Positions 10,201-16,807 of a stretch of DNA of 64,000 nucleotides are shown one piece after another. Origin of the DNA: Pseudacidovorax intermedius (GTDB taxonomy: Bacteria; Pseudomonadota; Gammaproteobacteria; Burkholderiales; Burkholderiaceae_C); NCBI RefSeq assembly GCF_003350475.1, contig NZ_QQAV01000001.1:736836-800835 (forward strand). Reading direction: 5' to 3'. A program made the translations under genes and the position numbers. The notes beneath the pieces were generated by a model, which worked only from the letters and a program-made list of their open reading frames with translations, did no database searches and was not told where the DNA came from. How positions within the stretch are numbered: the stretch's first letter is position 1; each line of letters begins with the position of its first letter.

Positions 10201-11227
10201 GCCACAGATAGGTGCGTCGCAGCGTGCCATCGCCCTGCAACGCAGCCTCGACGTCGCCCTCATCGACCAGCGTGCGCGTCGTCGCGGGGTTGGCGCGGAT
10301 GGCATCGGCCACCTTGCCCGCGCCGGCCAGGTCGGGCATGCCGGGCCAGGCCTTCCAGCGGACGCGCAACTCGCGCATGGCCTGTTCGGCGTGCTCCTCA
10401 CGCTCGGCCACCACGCCGACGAAGTCGCGGATGACGACCACGGCGCGGATGCCGGGAATGTGGGCGATGGACGATTCGTCCACCGACTCCAGCGTGTTGC
10501 CGATGAAGTCGCCATGGTCGGCGCCCGCGTAGGGCGGGCGGATCACGCGGCCATGCAGCATGCCGGGCACGTGCATGTCGTGCACGAAGGCCAGCTCGCC
10601 GGCCAGCTTGGCGGGAATGTCGATGCGCGGCTGCGGCGTGCCGACCACGCGGTAGTCCTCGGGCCGCTTGAGCGGCGTGGCCGGGTCCAGCCGCAGCACG
10701 GTGCGCTGGTGGGCAAGCAGCTCGGCGATGGGCAGGTCGATGCCTTCGGCCACGATACGTCCGCCCTCGATGGCCAGTTCGCTGGTCGCGCGGCCCACCC
10801 GCTCGGCGGCGCGCGCCAGCAGCCAGTGCCGCGCCTGCGCCGCCGCCAGCCGCAGCGGCTGTGCATGGATCTGGATCGAGGCGCTGGCGATGGTGGCGCC
10901 CTGGTTGGGCACCTGCGCCGTGTGGCCCAGCGCCATCGCGACGCAGGCCATGGGCACATCGAGCTCCTCGGCCACGATCTGCGCCAAGGCGGTCTGGATG
11001 CCGGTGCCCAGGTCCACATGGCCGTTGAGCGCCGTGACGCTGCCGTCGTCCCAGACGGCGAGCAGGACTTCGTCGCCCTCGGCCGGATTGCCGGGCACGG
11101 CGGCGGGCTGGCCCTTGGCGGGCGGCGGCGGAACCGGCGTGTCGCGCACGACGACCAACACGCCCACGGCGCCGAGGAAGTCGGCGCGCGTGCGGGGCTG
11201 GGCGGCGCGTCGCGGGTCGGCGGTCAC
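7295..11227 (-). CDS. nicB: Nicotinate dehydrogenase-type molybdopterin and triheme cytochrome c subunit (NicB-like)
   Basis: 1310 residues in three parts. Residues about 1-820 form the molybdopterin-binding subunit of the xanthine dehydrogenase/aldehyde oxidase superfamily (VDLGTGIQTALAQIVAEEL, GHTAQVPNQGATIAS, GCYGRNGADDVAADA, PNSFAHESFIDELA). Residues about 864-886 are a membrane span (GWPALIAGLLVGGIGTVAGLL). The C-terminal part carries three heme motifs, CAVCH near 921, CAACH near 1076 and CAACH near 1205. This is the architecture of NicB, which with the [2Fe-2S] subunit NicA hydroxylates nicotinate at C6 and passes electrons to the respiratory chain. The GTG start overlaps the nicA stop (GTGA). 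Odd features: a hydrophilic low-complexity insert near residues 357-392 and a repeat-derived linker near 821-861. Related enzymes act on isoquinoline or aldehydes; the neighbouring nicotinamidase, Hnr and enamidase genes make nicotinate the best guess. Confidence 0.85.
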   Translation of the reverse strand: MTADPRRAAQPRTRADFLGAVGVLVVVRDTPVPPPPAKGQPAAVPGNPAEGDEVLLAVWDDGSVTALNGHVDLGTGIQTALAQIVAEELDVPMACVAMALGHTAQVPNQGATIASASIQIHAQPLRLAAAQARHWLLARAAERVGRATSELAIEGGRIVAEGIDLPIAELLAHQRTVLRLDPATPLKRPEDYRVVGTPQPRIDIPAKLAGELAFVHDMHVPGMLHGRVIRPPYAGADHGDFIGNTLESVDESSIAHIPGIRAVVVIRDFVGVVAEREEHAEQAMRELRVRWKAWPGMPDLAGAGKVADAIRANPATTRTLVDEGDVEAALQGDGTLRRTYLWPYQLHASIGPSCAVAQWVPDDGDDSRHDRANGRGAGDGQEGAGREGAPSPGPGPVRLRCWAGTQNPHVLRADLARLLALQDVEVDVVRLEAAGCYGRNGADDVAADAALLARAVGAPVRVQLSREQEHLWEPKGTAQLMEVAGALSPEGGIAAYDFQTSYPSNGAPTLALLLTRTVEPLAQAYEMGDRTAQPPYAYDHLRVQVHDMAPIVRASWLRGVSALPNSFAHESFIDELATAAGVDPVQFRLRHLPDERARELIQATAQKAGWRWRTGPQEDAHGDHPSRPPQSRVGPGGDILFGQGFAYARYIHSKWPGFGAAWAAWVADVEVNRRTGEVHVRRVVVGHDAGLTVNPAGVEHQVHGNVIQTTSRALKEEVRFAPAAPPAGSAASQLPVKMPLPGMPPAGVVATREWGSYPILHFREVPVIEVLQMPRPGESPLGAGESASVPGTAAIANAIFDATGVRLREPPFTPEKVLAALSSLPPPVGESGGGGQSTTPSAGQAPQSPSQPSPKGGSSNTVAPRRKGWPALIAGLLVGGIGTVAGLLGWRPAIAPVNFSAPAYSAQTIERGRQLAAAGDCAVCHTAEGGLPNAGGRAMHTPFGTIHTTNLTPDAETGLGRWSFTAFQRAMREGISRDGRHLYPAFPYTAFAKTSDDDLQALYAYFMSLQAVKAGAREDGGTAVMPANDLRFPFNLRPLMAGWNGLFHDATPYQPVAGQSAEWNRGAYLVNGLGHCAACHSPRNALGAEKAGTDFLSGALIDGWEAPALTARSTNAVPWDAEGLYAYLRHGHSPRHGIAGGPMAEVVHGLQQLPDTDVRAMATYLASFNPPPAAEPQALAAQAVQRAAAGQGALLGAPQRMFESACAACHHDGDGPTLLGANVPLALNSQLTSARPDNLIRTILDGVRTPPTRDIGFMPAFREALDDAQIAELAGYMRARFAPQAPAWADLPAQVARVRAAPGHGAPAGR
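8645..8764. repeat. REPIN-like GC-rich element lying in frame inside nicB
   Basis: Two perfect short hairpins flank about 64 bases: CTTCCCCC-TTT-GGGGGAAG at 8655-8673 and CTCCCCC-ACA-GGGGGAG at 8738-8754, each continuing into purine/pyrimidine-biased arms. Two inverted REP-type hairpins around a short spacer are the layout of a REPIN or mini mobile repeat, and elements of this look are common between genes in Comamonadaceae. Here the element is translated and supplies the linker (GESGGGGQSTTPSAGQ... to ...QPSPKGGSSNTV) between the molybdenum domain and the membrane span of NicB. Confidence 0.65.
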
Positions 11228-11715
11228 CGCGGCGCCTCCGGCACAGCCGCAGCGCCGAGCCGGGCCGCGGCCAGGCTCACCGCACGCAGGATCTCCACAT
11301 GCGTGCCGCAGCGGCACAGGTTGCCCGACAGCTCGCTGCGAATGCGCGCCTCGTCGGCCTGCGGCTCACGCGCGAGCAGTGCCGCGGCCTGCATCACCAT
11401 GCCATTCAGGCAGTAGCCACACTGGGCGGCCTGCGCCTCCTCGAAGGCCTGCTGCACGGGATGGAAGTGCCCGCGCCGACCCAGGCCTTCCAGGGTGGTG
11501 ATGGCGCGCCCCGCCACGCCCTGCGCGGGAATGACGCAGGCCCGCGCCGCGGTGCCGTCCACATGCACCGTGCAGGCGCCGCACTGGCCCAGGCCGCAGC
11601 CGTACTTGGGGCCGTTCAGGCCCAGGTCGTTGCGCAGCAGGTGCAGCAGCGAGGTCTGACGCGGGACATCGCCCGTGAAGGGCTGGCCGTTGACGGTGAG
11701 CTGGAGCGCGGGCAA
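11224..11715 (-). CDS. nicA: Nicotinate dehydrogenase [2Fe-2S] subunit (NicA-like)
   Basis: 163 residues with both cluster motifs of the molybdenum hydroxylase small subunit: the ferredoxin-like set GCGLGQCGACTVHVDGTAARAC near residues 39-61 and the helical-domain set CGYCLNGMVM ... SGNLCRCGTH. Such subunits carry two [2Fe-2S] clusters and pass electrons from the molybdenum site to the cytochrome part. The start is a TTG at 11715, and no better start with a good ribosome binding site is visible, so the first residue is uncertain by a few codons. The stop overlaps the GTG of nicB by GTGA, suggesting translational coupling and a 1:1 complex. It follows the nicotinamidase gene by 20 bases. Confidence 0.88.
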   Translation of the reverse strand: MPALQLTVNGQPFTGDVPRQTSLLHLLRNDLGLNGPKYGCGLGQCGACTVHVDGTAARACVIPAQGVAGRAITTLEGLGRRGHFHPVQQAFEEAQAAQCGYCLNGMVMQAAALLAREPQADEARIRSELSGNLCRCGTHVEILRAVSLAAARLGAAAVPEAPR

Positions 11716-11735
11716 GGCAGGTCGCTCGAACCTTC

Positions 11736-12464
11736 TCAGGCGACGTCGGCCGACTGGATGCGCTTGACACCCTTGGCCGTCATCTGCTGCCAGGCCTTGG
11801 CCAGCGAGCCATTGAGGTCGATGGCGCGGGTGGCGTCCTCGATCACGTAGACGTTGAAGCCGGCGGCGCGTGCATCCAGCGCCGTCCAGGCCACGCAGAA
11901 GTCGGTGGCCAGGCCCGTGACGTACACGGTCTTGATGCCGCGCGCCTTGAGGTAGCCGGCCAGGCCGGTGACCGTCTTGCGATCGGCCTCCTGGAAGGCG
12001 GAGTAGCTGTCCACGCCCTGGTTGTAGCCCTTGCGGATGATCAGCTGCGCGGTGGGCAGCTTCAGGTCCTTGTGCAGGGCCGCGTCGTCAGTGCCCTGCA
12101 CGCAGTGGTCGGGCCACAGCACCTGGTTGCCATAGTTGAGCTTGATGCTGTCGAAGGCCTTGGTGCCGTTGTGGGCGCTGGCGAAGGAGGTATGGCCCGG
12201 CGTGTGCCAGTCCTGCGTGACGACGATGTTCTGGAACTTGGGCGCCAGCGCGTTGATGACAGGCACCACGTCGGCGCCGCCCTTGACCGGCAGCGTGCCG
12301 CCATCGACGAAGCAGTTCTGCACGTCGACCACGATCAGCGCGGCCTGGGCGCTGGGGCTGATCTTCTTGGCGTCGGCCGCGAACAGCGGCGGCGCGATGG
12401 CCGCGGCGCCGAAGGCGGCGGCAGCCTGCAGGAAGTGGCGGCGTGGGGTGGCGGTGCGCAGCAT
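11736..12464 (-). CDS. pncA: Nicotinamidase (isochorismatase family) with twin-arginine signal
   Basis: 242 residues. The mature domain is a PncA-type nicotinamidase: catalytic Asp in ALIVVDVQNCF (residue 47), metal ligands in TQDWHTPGH, general base Lys in LIIRKGYNQG and nucleophile Cys in GLATDFCVAWTA. It converts nicotinamide to nicotinate and ammonia. Unlike ordinary cytoplasmic PncA it starts with TPRRHFLQAAAAFGAAAIAPPLFAADA, a twin-arginine motif plus hydrophobic stretch and a cleavage site near AADA, so the enzyme is probably exported folded to the periplasm. A GGAGGGA ribosome binding site precedes the ATG. It lies 30 bases after livF and 20 before nicA, which places it inside the niacin operon as its entry enzyme. 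Confidence 0.9.
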   Translation of the reverse strand: MLRTATPRRHFLQAAAAFGAAAIAPPLFAADAKKISPSAQAALIVVDVQNCFVDGGTLPVKGGADVVPVINALAPKFQNIVVTQDWHTPGHTSFASAHNGTKAFDSIKLNYGNQVLWPDHCVQGTDDAALHKDLKLPTAQLIIRKGYNQGVDSYSAFQEADRKTVTGLAGYLKARGIKTVYVTGLATDFCVAWTALDARAAGFNVYVIEDATRAIDLNGSLAKAWQQMTAKGVKRIQSADVA

Positions 12465-12494
12465 GGTCAGTCCCTCCGAGGACAGGTTTGGAAA

Positions 12495-13229
12495 TCAGAC
12501 GCTGAGGTAGGCCCGGCGGACTTCGTCGTTGGCGGCCAGCTCGTCCATGGTCGCCTGGTAGCGGATCTGGCCTTTCTCCAGCACGTAGGCGCGGTCCGAG
12601 ACGAGTTCGGCGAAGTGCATGTTCTGCTCCGACAGCAGGATGGACACGCCCTGGGCCTTGAGCTCCAGGATCATGTGGGCCATCTGCTCCACGATGACGG
12701 GCGCGACGCCTTCGGAGGGTTCGTCGAGCAGCACGAGGTAGGGATTGCCCATGAGCGTGCGGGCGACGGTGAGCATCTGCTGCTCACCGCCACTCATGCG
12801 ACCGCCGGGGCGGTCCGGCATCTCGCCGAGGTTAGGGAAGAGCTTGAACAGCTTCTCGGGCGTCCACAGCGGCGCGGCACCGCCGTCGGCCCATTGGCGG
12901 CCGGCCTGGCGGCCGACTTCGAGGTTTTCCATGACGGTGAGGTCGGTGAAGACACGCCGGTCTTCGGGCACGAAGCCCAGGCCCAGGCGGGCGGCATGGT
13001 GCGGCTCGGTCTTGGAGATGTCGTGGCCCAGGAAGCGGATGCTGCCGCGGCGCTTGGCGAGCATGCCCATGAGGGCCTTGAGCGTGGTCGACTTGCCGGC
13101 GCCGTTGCGGCCCATGAGGGCGACGACCTCGCCGCGGCGCACTTCCAGGTCCACGTCGTAGAGGATCTGGGCGGCGCCGTACCAGGCGCAGAGGGACTTG
13201 GCTTCGAGCAGGACGGGCGGGGTGCTCAC
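12495..13229 (-). CDS. livF: Branched-chain amino acid-type ABC transporter ATP-binding protein (LivF-like)
   Basis: 244 residues. Walker A GRNGAGKSTTLKALMG near residues 40-55, signature RMSGGEQQMLTVARTLM, Walker B YLVLLDEPSEGVAP and switch histidine region SEQN are all present, and the length matches LivF. It would energise the LivHM-type permease encoded upstream. The start is a GTG at 13229. It is separated from livG by 784 bases filled with inverted repeats, although in most such operons livG and livF touch or overlap, so the repeats appear to have been inserted here. The substrate is inferred from context to be a pyridine compound rather than an amino acid. Confidence 0.92.
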   Translation of the reverse strand: MSTPPVLLEAKSLCAWYGAAQILYDVDLEVRRGEVVALMGRNGAGKSTTLKALMGMLAKRRGSIRFLGHDISKTEPHHAARLGLGFVPEDRRVFTDLTVMENLEVGRQAGRQWADGGAAPLWTPEKLFKLFPNLGEMPDRPGGRMSGGEQQMLTVARTLMGNPYLVLLDEPSEGVAPVIVEQMAHMILELKAQGVSILLSEQNMHFAELVSDRAYVLEKGQIRYQATMDELAANDEVRRAYLSV

Positions 13230-13392
13230 TGGTGGGGCCTTGTTTTGGGTGTCGTTGCGATCATCGTGATCGCTGTGATCGTTTGGGTCAGGATGACGGT
13301 CACCATCGCATGCGTGGCCACTGTTTCACTGGCGGTGCGGGCGGTGGGGGCGGCGCGGCGGGGCCGGGCTGCCAGGGGCTCAGACGGTGGCG

Positions 13393-13560
13393 GTCGATGC
13401 TGCGCATCGACTCCGCTGCGATGCTCGGTCAGGAGGCGCGTCGCATAACTCGCTGCGCTGCCTGCGGCAGCTCCGCTCAGACAAATGCGACGAGTCAGAT
13501 CACAAAGCGCGCGTGTCTTCGCACGCGCGCCGCCCCCTGCCCTGCGCTTCTCGCCACCAC
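13393..13560 (+). repeat. Structured dispersed repeat, copy 1 (direct orientation)
   Basis: This copy holds, in order, a hairpin GTCGATGC-TGC-GCATCGAC at 13393-13411, a 43-base core at 13443-13485 (starting GCATAACTCGCTGCG, ending CAGACAAA) and a hairpin GCGCGCGTG-TCTTCG-CACGCGCGC at 13507-13530. The core is identical, in inverted orientation, to 13851-13893. It lies in the non-coding gap 13230-14013 between livG and livF; no gene in that gap is convincing. Confidence 0.8.
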
Positions 13561-13735
13561 CGAAATCGCCCCTGGCAGCCCGGCCCCGCCGCGCGGATAC
13601 CTTGCGCTCGATGGGGCGCACGAATGCCTGCTGCGCTGGCGAGGCAACAGCGCGAACTGAGATCGGGACCGGGGCGCTGGTGGGGGCAGAGGCGGAAGCG
13701 TCAGCGTCACCGCCGTAACTGACCACGGCGTGTCC

Positions 13736-13986
13736 CGCCCTGGCCGGGGCCTGGCCTGGGGCGGCTGCGTGTGCGTCGCCGAGAAGCGGAGGCTGGTCGG
13801 GCTGCGGGCCTGCCGGAGGACAGGCCCGCTTCGTGAACTGACTCGCGGCGTTTGTCTGAGCGGAGCTGCCGCAGGCAGCGCAGCGAGTTATGCCGCGGCC
13901 CGGCCGGCCGAGCATCGCAGGGGAGTCGGCCCGCAGGGCCGACCGACGAACTCGCAGCCGCCCCAGGCCAGGCCCCGGCCAGGGCG
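13736..13986 (-). repeat. Structured dispersed repeat, copy 2, bounded by a 34-base perfect inverted repeat
   Basis: Bases 13736-13769 and 13953-13986 are perfect 34-base inverted repeats, giving a 251-base unit. Inside lie the 43-base core (13851-13893) and two hairpins: GCGGGCCTG/CAGGCCCGC at 13804-13829 and GTCGGCCC-GCA-GGGCCGAC at 13925-13943. Relative to copy 1 the hairpin arms differ in sequence but keep pairing. No target-site duplication is obvious. The remaining parts of the gap, 13230-13392 and 13561-13735, show nothing I can name. Confidence 0.75.
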
Positions 13987-14013
13987 CGCCCCGAACAGAA
14001 GCCACCAAACAAT

Positions 14014-14778
14014 TCATGCAGCCTTCTTCTCGAAGGTCTTGCCAGACCCGAAGTACACCTCCTGCACCTTCGGATGGTCCCGGATCTCCAGCGGCTTGCC
14101 CTCGGCGATCAGGCGCCCGCGCGCCAGCACGATCATGCGGTCGGCATACGCGAACACCACGTCCATGCTGTGCTCGGTGAACAACACCGCCATGCCGCGG
14201 TCGATCACCAGTTGCTTGGTCAGTGCCATCAGCGAATTGCGTTCCTTCGGCGCCATGCCGGCCGTGGGCTCGTCCATCAGCAGCAGCTTGGGGTCGTTGG
14301 CCATGGCGATGGCCAGCTCCACGCGCTTGACGTCGCCATAGGCCAGCACGCTGCACGGCCGGTCGGCCTGCGACTTCATGCCCACCTGGTCGAGCAGCGC
14401 CAGCGCCTCGTCGCGCTTGTGGTCGGACGCCCGCCGCCACATGGCGAACAGCTTGGCGTCGTGCGACAGCAGCGCCATCTGCACGTTCTCGACCACCGTC
14501 AGCGACGAGAAGGTCTCGGCGATCTGGAAGGTGCGGCCCACGCCCAGGCGCCAGATCTCGCGCGGCTTCTTGCCCACCAGCTCGGTGCCATCCAGCGTGA
14601 TCGAGCCCTGGTCGGCCTTGAGCTGGCCATTGACCATGTTGAAGGTGGTGGACTTGCCGGCGCCATTGGGGCCGATCAGCGCCAGCAGCTCGCCCTTGGC
14701 CAGCGTGAAGCTGATGCCGTCGACGGCCTTCACGCCGCCGAAGGACTTGCCCAGGTTCTGGACATGCAGCAGGGACAT
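14014..14778 (-). CDS. livG: Branched-chain amino acid-type ABC transporter ATP-binding protein (LivG-like)
   Basis: 254 residues beginning MSLLHVQNLGKSFGGVKAVDGISF. Walker A is GPNGAGKSTTFNMVNG, the signature is in VLAYGDVKRVELAIAMANDP (a LivG-like variant of LSYGxQR), and Walker B is LLLMDEPTAGM. The ATG at 14778 is preceded by GGAGG and overlaps the stop of a 15-codon reading frame by one base. Reading on upstream gives an arginine-rich extension with no family similarity. It pairs with LivF to drive the fused LivHM permease. The C-terminal VYFGSGKTF region is the typical LivG tail. Confidence 0.93.
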   Translation of the reverse strand: MSLLHVQNLGKSFGGVKAVDGISFTLAKGELLALIGPNGAGKSTTFNMVNGQLKADQGSITLDGTELVGKKPREIWRLGVGRTFQIAETFSSLTVVENVQMALLSHDAKLFAMWRRASDHKRDEALALLDQVGMKSQADRPCSVLAYGDVKRVELAIAMANDPKLLLMDEPTAGMAPKERNSLMALTKQLVIDRGMAVLFTEHSMDVVFAYADRMIVLARGRLIAEGKPLEIRDHPKVQEVYFGSGKTFEKKAA

Positions 14779-14825
14779 CAGAGCACCTCCAGGCCGATGA
14801 AGAACAAGTTGAAGGGTCGGCTCAT
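14778..14825 (-). CDS. Possible 15-residue coupling peptide between livHM and livG
   Basis: An ATG overlaps the livHM stop (ATGA at 14825-14822) and opens the short frame MSRPFNLFFIGLEVL, whose TGA overlaps the livG ATG (TGATG). It fills the whole gap between the two genes and contains the livG ribosome binding site GGAGG. This could pass terminating ribosomes from livHM to livG. It may equally be chance in GC-rich DNA; no homologue is recognised. Confidence 0.3.
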   Translation of the reverse strand: MSRPFNLFFIGLEVL

Positions 14826-16777
14826 CGCGCACCCTCCCCCGCCGCAGCCGCGGCCTGCATCGGCGCCTTCGCGGCCTCGTCGGCGGCCACGTCGTCGCGC
14901 CGGCCACGCCACTTGTCGGCCAGTTGCTTGATCGAGCCCGCGATGCCCTGCGGGAACAGCAGCACCAGAATCAGGATGATGGCGCCCAGCATGGCGCGCC
15001 AGTAGTCGGTGTTGCGCGCCACCATGTCGTGCAGCCAGGTGAAGGTGAAGGCGCCCACCACCGGGCCGGCCAGCGTCTGGATGCCGCCCAGCAGCACCAT
15101 CACCAGACCGTCGACCGAGCGGCCCACCGCCAGGGTCTCGGGCGAGATGCTGCCCTTGGAATAGGCGAACAGCCCGCCTGCCAGGCCCGCCACCGCGCCG
15201 GCCACCACGAAGGCCGCCCACTGCATGCGCTTGACGTCGATGCCGATGGCATCGGCACGCAACACCGAGTCGCGGCCCGCGCGCAGCGCATAGCCGAAGG
15301 GCGAGAACAGCACGCGGCGCAGCCACCACAGGCCACCGCCCACCAGCACCAGCGTGAGCCAGTAGTAGGCGCGCTTGTCATTGAGCCATTCCGACGGCCA
15401 CACGCCCGTGAGGCCGTTGCTGCCGCCGGTGAAGCTGTCCCACTGGTAGACGATGGCCCAGGTGATCTGTGCGAAGGCCAGCGTGAGCATGGCCAGGTAC
15501 ACGCCCGACAACCGCACGGCAAACCAGCCATAGACCAGCGCGCCCAGGCCCGCGACCACCGGCGCCAGCACCAGCGTCAGTTCCATCGGCAGGCCCGCGG
15601 CACGCGCCAGCAGCGCGGCCCCGTAGGCACCGAGGCCGAAGTAGGCGGCATGGCCGAAGGAATGCATGCCCGCCGGGCCCATGATGAAGTGCAGGCTGGC
15701 CGCGAACAGCGCCGCGATCAGCAGGTCGATCATCAGCACCGTGGTGTAGGGCGAGCTGGCCGTCAGCACCGGCATGGCGGCCAGCACCAGGGCCAACACG
15801 CCGACGGCGGCCACATAGGAGCCGCCCGCGCGGCGCAGCGGCTCTTCCTGCATGCCCACGTAGCGGCTCGGCGCCTGTGGCCGGCCCATCAGGCCCCAGG
15901 GCCGCCAGACCAGCACCGCGGCCATGACCAGGAAGTCGACCACCAGCGTGAGCTTGGAAAAGGAAATGGCGATGCCCGCGATCTCGACCACGCCCAGCCA
16001 GATACACAGCGCCTTGATCTCGGCGATGAGCAAGGCGGCCACGTAGGCGCCGGGCAGCGAGCCCATGCCGCCCACCACCACCACCACGAAGGCCGCGCCG
16101 ATGGTGTTGAGGTCCATCTCCAGCGTGGCCGGTTCGCGCGGCAACTGCAGCGCACCGCCCAGGCCGGCCAGCAGCGCGCCCAGCGCGAACACGGCCGTGA
16201 ACAGCCAGGCCTGGTTGACGCCCAGGGCGCTGACCATTTCGCGGTCTTGCGTGGCGGCGCGCACCAGCGTGCCGAAGCGGGTGCGGGTGAGCAGCAGCCA
16301 CACCAGGCCCAGCACGACCGGTCCGACGACGATCAGGAACAGGTCGTAGGCCGGAAACTGCCGACCCAGGATCTCGACCGAGCCACGCAGGCCCGGCGCA
16401 CGCGGGCCCAGCAGCTCGTCGGGGCCCCACAGCCACAGCACCGCGTCCTTGATGACCAGCACCAAGGCGAAGGTGGCCAGCAGCTGGAAGAGCTCGGGCG
16501 CCTTGTAGATGCGCCGCAGCAGCACAACCTCGATCAGCCCGCCGAGCACGCCGACCGCGATGGCCGCCAGCGGCAGCGCCACCCAGAAGCCCGCGCCACC
16601 CAGCTTGTCGGCCAAGGTGTAGGCGACATAGATGCCCACCATGAAGAAGGAGCCATGCGCGAAGTTGACGATGCGCGTCACGCCGAAGATCAGCGACAGG
16701 CCCGCCGCGACCAGGAACAGCGAAGACGCAGACGCCAGCCCGTTGAGGAGCTGGACGATCAGGCCGGAAAAACTCAT
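14822..16777 (-). CDS. livHM: Fused branched-chain amino acid-type ABC permease (LivH-LivM)
   Basis: 651 residues. Residues about 1-295 are a LivH-type permease (GLSLIFGVTRIVNFAHGSFFMVG, GMGSLPGAYVAALLIAEIKAL); residues about 330-630 are a LivM-type permease (SLHFIMGPAGMHSFGHAAYFGLGAYGAALLAR, GVYLAMLTLAFAQITWAIV, GGIQTLAGPVVGAF). The halves are normally separate genes of about 290 and 330-400 residues, so this is a clean fusion with a short cytoplasmic linker (GRPQAPSRYVGMQEEPLRR). Some 16-18 transmembrane helices are expected. The protein would form the inner membrane channel, fed by LivK and powered by LivG/LivF. The ATG follows the livK stop by 30 bases on the same strand. Confidence 0.93.
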   Translation of the reverse strand: MSFSGLIVQLLNGLASASSLFLVAAGLSLIFGVTRIVNFAHGSFFMVGIYVAYTLADKLGGAGFWVALPLAAIAVGVLGGLIEVVLLRRIYKAPELFQLLATFALVLVIKDAVLWLWGPDELLGPRAPGLRGSVEILGRQFPAYDLFLIVVGPVVLGLVWLLLTRTRFGTLVRAATQDREMVSALGVNQAWLFTAVFALGALLAGLGGALQLPREPATLEMDLNTIGAAFVVVVVGGMGSLPGAYVAALLIAEIKALCIWLGVVEIAGIAISFSKLTLVVDFLVMAAVLVWRPWGLMGRPQAPSRYVGMQEEPLRRAGGSYVAAVGVLALVLAAMPVLTASSPYTTVLMIDLLIAALFAASLHFIMGPAGMHSFGHAAYFGLGAYGAALLARAAGLPMELTLVLAPVVAGLGALVYGWFAVRLSGVYLAMLTLAFAQITWAIVYQWDSFTGGSNGLTGVWPSEWLNDKRAYYWLTLVLVGGGLWWLRRVLFSPFGYALRAGRDSVLRADAIGIDVKRMQWAAFVVAGAVAGLAGGLFAYSKGSISPETLAVGRSVDGLVMVLLGGIQTLAGPVVGAFTFTWLHDMVARNTDYWRAMLGAIILILVLLFPQGIAGSIKQLADKWRGRRDDVAADEAAKAPMQAAAAAGEGAR

Positions 16778-16807
16778 GGCAAGGCTCTCTTCAGGGGGCA
16801 GCAGTCG

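Noticed and set aside
13230-14013. Several open frames in the livG-livF gap, some encoding recurring strings such as RCAACGSSAQTN
   Set aside because: The recurring peptide is a translation of the dispersed repeat core; the same sequence appears in both copies and in different frames, so it is not evidence of a gene.
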